From positions 1-7,716 of the forward strand of contig CAKVCS010000044.1 in assembly GCA_934725785.1 (NCBI GenBank): a stretch of 7,716 bases of DNA. The letters run 5' to 3'. Numbering within the stretch: the first letter of the stretch is position 1; each line of letters opens with the position of its first letter. The stretch is from an uncultured Bacteroidales bacterium (GTDB lineage Bacteria; Bacteroidota; Bacteroidia; Bacteroidales; Marinilabiliaceae). Positions 4,658 to 7,716 of this stretch are shown here, piece by piece. Position numbers and translations under genes: made by a program. The notes under the pieces were generated by a model. It had not been told where the DNA came from, made no database searches, and saw nothing but the letters and a program-made list of their open reading frames with translations.

Positions 4658-7630
4658 CTACTTAAACGACACACTAAGCAAGAGCGAAGACATAAGCCGC
4701 CGAGAATCGGGCAAGAAAGAGCCTCGCCAACCCACGCTGACAGGGTATGGCAGCGTGGCGAGACGCGTCTCTGCCCACAGCTCACCGCTGGCCGTCCACC
4801 GCCGCGAGACGCCCGAGGCCTTCAAGCCCGTCCACAATCGCGCGACCCCATAATCACCTATCGCGCGGAAGCATATGCGCTTGACATACGCCACAGGGCC
4901 GAGCTCCCAGTCCGGATTGCAAACGGGCAGCGTGTACGCCGCACGCAGCAGGACGGCCTGCCTATTGGCCTCGCGCCCAAGCCCGTAAGGCGCAGCCACG
5001 CGGTCCGACACCATACGGCGATAGGCGTAGCCTCCCGTTGACTCGACCCGCTCTCCGGGCCACTTGTTTTGCGCCGAGGCGGAGAGCAAGACCTGATGGT
5101 GAAGCCCGAAGCCGGGCATATACAGACGTAAGTTGAGATTGAGCATACTGCCGAAATCCGAGAGGCGCACGGCGCGATCGTAGACCACGCTGAAGGCCGC
5201 GCCCCACCGGTAGCCGACATCATTGGCCGCAGCGCGCCGCAGCAAGTGTGAGCTAAGCCCGAATGTGGAGGCGAAATAGCGTGAGTCTGCCGTGCGCAAC
5301 TTATAGTGGCGCACGGCGGCAGGATTCTCGGCATCCGCCGGGACCTGCCAAACGTCATAGTCAATGCCCGACGACCGTTCCCAGTCGAACGAGGCGGAGG
5401 CTGTGACAGCCCGGAGCCATGCGCCACTGTTGCGCGTCAAGGGCAGCGACGCCTCCAAGGTGAGCTTGGAGAGACGGCTGCGATCCGTGGTCCGCATAAG
5501 AATGTCGAACACCTGCTCCTCCACCCCTGAAGACCTTTTCTGCTTATAAGAGAACGAGTAGTCGTAGTCCGCATGCCCCCAGCGCCCGCCGAACTTAAGC
5601 CTGGGCCACAACCAATCCCAAGTGACGTCGGCGAAAAGGCGGTTTACGTCGTCGTCGGGCGCGAAATTATACCCGGCCTGCATCATGACTGTGCCGAGCA
5701 GATTCTGGCTTGCCAGACTGACCCCGGGCGAGACCGTCTGATTGTCGGCATCAACCACTATCGGGCCCCAGCTGTGGACGCGCGGCTTGAGGTGTGCGGC
5801 TAAGGCCCCAACCCTCTTGAACCCGCAGGAAGACAGAGTATCAACAGGTATGTGGAACGGCCTTGCGGGCGCGACCTTGCTCGCCTCGCCACCCGCATTG
5901 CGGCCTACCTTGGCAGGCGCATAGCCATCCGGCCCGTAAAGGCTCACGATAATGCTGTCGCCCGAAGGCACCGGGCAATCGGCCCCGTGGAGCGAGACGG
6001 CCTCACGCCTGAGCTCGCAAGAGGCGAGATTAAGCGAATAGACGTCTGAATAGACCCCGGGACCGCCATTCATGGCGAAGAGGACACAGCCCCTCGCGCC
6101 ATCGACCGACAGGCTCTTGATCATGCGGTGGCAAGGACCATAAATAAGGCGGCAGTCGCCAGTGTCAACATCGTAAGAGACGATCTGCCGACCCTCATCG
6201 TTAACCACAACCATGAGCAGCCGCCCCCCGTCAAGCCACGTGACCTCCGGCACCTGCCATCCCACAGGGAAAGAGAGCGGCCTGGCGACCTCCACCCCGC
6301 CTTCGAGCATAGCGACGCTATGCGCCATGTCGTCGCCCACGCGCACGCAGGCTATGCGGTCCGCCGCGGGGCTTACCGCGGGGCTGTGGTAATTTGCGCC
6401 ATGGGAGAGGCGCGCCACTCTGCCACTCGTCAGGTCGGCCTCCATGACGCAACTCTCCGAGGCGTTGGCCCAACGGCAATGCTGCCGGCGCTCACTCCAC
6501 ACCAGCTTCTCCCCGCTCACGCAGAAACGCGCTTCGTTGCGGTCGGACGGGGTTATGACCCGCACCAGTCGGGCCGCAGTGTCATAAACCTCAAAACGGC
6601 TCAAGAAGTCGGGGCTTGAGACATATGAGACGCCACCGCCGCCCCACGGCGTGAAGTACAACACCTCGCGGTATGACTCGGCAGGAGGCGACAACGGGCG
6701 CGACGGAGTGACCACGCGCGCAGACATCTCACCCTCCCACTCGGCACGAGCGCGACCCAATGCCCAGCTATAGAGCCGCATGGGGCGCATGCCAGTCTGC
6801 TGCCGCAGGGAGCGTTGGAAGGGAAAGAAAGTGAAAGGAAGTCGCCCGGCCTTGTTGACAGCATTGCCAAACACTTCGTTGCCAAAGGCCTTAGACGCCT
6901 CGTCAACCATCGTATAGCCCATCTTGTAGAAGTCTGGCACTCGACAGGCGTATGACCCGAAATAGGCCTGGCTGAAAGACGGAGTCCGGCCAGACGTGCA
7001 CAGGGCGCGCATCTGCTGTACGAAGTCAGGGTTGCGACCGCGTCCGCCATCGGTGTAGCGCGTCTCGGCCCAGACGGCATCGCCCTCCAAATACCAGCGC
7101 GGGACGAAAAGGCCAAGGATGAGGCCTGTGGACTGCTCGCCAAAGAGGCCGTGGAGGAGACGCGAGAACCCGGTTATTGAGCTTTGGGTCTGCAAGACGT
7201 GGCGGTACTCGTGCGTCATCAGGTGAGTCGTCCACGGCACGCAATCATCGGCCCCGACGTCATACGCATATGCCTCAAGACGGCGCGGAGCCCACGTGAC
7301 AAGCCCATTGGAATAGGCATGGCGCGAGTGGACGAGGACATCTATGCGCCTGTTGCTGAGCGAGAGCGGCGGGAAGTCGGCACGCAACAGGGGAGACTGA
7401 CGCTCCAAAACCTTACTGGCGCGAGCCCCCCACCGCCATGCGGCAGAGTCGACATGTATGCGCCACGAGGCCGCCCCGCCATCGTCGGCAGGCGAACGAA
7501 GCCAATGCAGCCCGAGCGGGTCGGCCCCCGTGGAGTAGAACTGCGCATCGGATGAGAATGGGACGAACACGCTCACAGCCGACAGCAGAAAGCCGAGCAG
7601 AGAGACCCTCATTTTATCAGCCACTGGCAT
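4658..7630 (-). CDS. Probable outer-membrane protein: HExxH peptidase-like domain, TolB-like beta-propeller and C-terminal beta-barrel
   Basis: This complete 990-residue protein carries a signal peptide (hydrophobic run about residues 9-25, cleavage likely after SDA at 29, before QF). Residues about 30-300 contain H140-E141-Y-R-H144 and, 37 residues after H144, W179-YLEGDA with E182. This HExxH...WxxEGxA pattern is that of peptidase-MA/gluzincin zinc proteases, with E182 the likely third zinc ligand. Residues about 305-620 show repeated beta-propeller features, such as HSPAVSPAADRIACV from residue 415, typical of PD40/TolB repeats. From about residue 640 to the end the sequence alternates polar and hydrophobic or aromatic residues and finishes with LLLSVSFK, as expected of an outer-membrane beta-barrel. 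The function is unknown; a surface protease or envelope-processing factor is an inference. Starts at 7630 and 7612 (M7) are both possible: 7630 is two bases after a possible upstream stop, while 7612 gives a more standard signal peptide. No promoter motif is visible in the 86 bases upstream, suggesting an operon. Confidence 0.85.
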   Translation of the reverse strand: MPVADKMRVSLLGFLLSAVSVFVPFSSDAQFYSTGADPLGLHWLRSPADDGGAASWRIHVDSAAWRWGARASKVLERQSPLLRADFPPLSLSNRRIDVLVHSRHAYSNGLVTWAPRRLEAYAYDVGADDCVPWTTHLMTHEYRHVLQTQSSITGFSRLLHGLFGEQSTGLILGLFVPRWYLEGDAVWAETRYTDGGRGRNPDFVQQMRALCTSGRTPSFSQAYFGSYACRVPDFYKMGYTMVDEASKAFGNEVFGNAVNKAGRLPFTFFPFQRSLRQQTGMRPMRLYSWALGRARAEWEGEMSARVVTPSRPLSPPAESYREVLYFTPWGGGGVSYVSSPDFLSRFEVYDTAARLVRVITPSDRNEARFCVSGEKLVWSERRQHCRWANASESCVMEADLTSGRVARLSHGANYHSPAVSPAADRIACVRVGDDMAHSVAMLEGGVEVARPLSFPVGWQVPEVTWLDGGRLLMVVVNDEGRQIVSYDVDTGDCRLIYGPCHRMIKSLSVDGARGCVLFAMNGGPGVYSDVYSLNLASCELRREAVSLHGADCPVPSGDSIIVSLYGPDGYAPAKVGRNAGGEASKVAPARPFHIPVDTLSSCGFKRVGALAAHLKPRVHSWGPIVVDADNQTVSPGVSLASQNLLGTVMMQAGYNFAPDDDVNRLFADVTWDWLWPRLKFGGRWGHADYDYSFSYKQKRSSGVEEQVFDILMRTTDRSRLSKLTLEASLPLTRNSGAWLRAVTASASFDWERSSGIDYDVWQVPADAENPAAVRHYKLRTADSRYFASTFGLSSHLLRRAAANDVGYRWGAAFSVVYDRAVRLSDFGSMLNLNLRLYMPGFGLHHQVLLSASAQNKWPGERVESTGGYAYRRMVSDRVAAPYGLGREANRQAVLLRAAYTLPVCNPDWELGPVAYVKRICFRAIGDYGVARLWTGLKASGVSRRWTASGELWAETRLATLPYPVSVGWRGSFLPDSRRLMSSLLLSVSFK

Positions 7631-7632
7631 TT

Positions 7633-7716
7633 TCAGTCGACTCCCCCACCAGACTCGCCGCGCCCACTCGCGCCACCCGCGGAATAGGCTCGGCGCAGCA
7701 CGTTGAAATACAGCAT
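7633..7716 (-). CDS. Possible C-terminal end of an upstream gene (27 codons plus stop visible)
   Basis: On the minus strand this frame enters from the right edge and stops with TGA at 7635-7633, just two bases before the ATG of the 990-residue protein (TGA-AA-ATG). That arrangement resembles translational coupling in an operon. The visible peptide (LYFNVLRRAYSAGG, then a Gly- and Ser-rich tail ending GGGVD) matches no family I recognise. It is too short to be sure it is coding: a second frame ends at 7617, and the frame of the 990-residue protein itself is also open to the edge. Confidence 0.3.
   Translation of the reverse strand: MLYFNVLRRAYSAGGASGRGESGGGVD

Noticed and set aside
6128..6619. 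163-codon plus-strand open frame over the propeller region
   Set aside because: It is antisense to the continuous 990-codon gene and has no identifiable features.

Overview
The window is GC-rich DNA from a member of the Bacteroidota, most likely Bacteroidales. Three things support this. The serine hydroxymethyltransferase is of the Bacteroidales type, with the characteristic FPNPWGK insertion. Both intergenic promoters match the Bacteroidota pattern (TTG, 18 bases, TAnnTTTG). The A-rich start regions lack clear Shine-Dalgarno sequences. The genus cannot be fixed from the sequence; a gut or rumen pectin degrader is a reasonable inference from the first gene.

Layout, left to right. (1) Positions 1-2909, minus strand: a large secreted pectinase cut off by the left edge. 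It has a signal peptide, an uncharacterised N-terminal region of about 320 residues, a family CE8 pectin methylesterase domain, a short fibronectin-III-like linker and a family PL1 pectate lyase domain. Because it lacks a stop codon inside the window it is easy to overlook, and two long antisense open frames on the plus strand imitate genes there. (2) Positions 2910-3199: a divergent intergenic region with one promoter facing each way and three copies of the octamer ACATTTGT. (3) Positions 3200-4477, plus strand: glyA, complete. (4) Positions 4478-4657: a convergent intergenic region with a strong hairpin flanked by A and T tracts, probably terminating both strands. (5) Positions 4658-7630, minus strand: a complete 990-residue envelope protein that appears to combine a signal peptide, an HExxH zinc-peptidase-like domain, a TolB/PD40-like beta-propeller and a C-terminal outer-membrane beta-barrel. 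(6) Positions 7633-7716, minus strand: possibly the last codons of an upstream gene, ending two bases before the start of the 990-residue protein.

The pectinase would couple two successive steps: de-esterification of methylated homogalacturonan, then cleavage of the product by beta-elimination. glyA is housekeeping one-carbon metabolism with no evident functional link to its neighbours. The least understood gene is the peptidase/propeller/barrel protein; it and the unassigned N-terminal region of the pectinase are the best candidates for new biology here. I see no RNA genes, CRISPR array, insertion sequence or phage-like genes.
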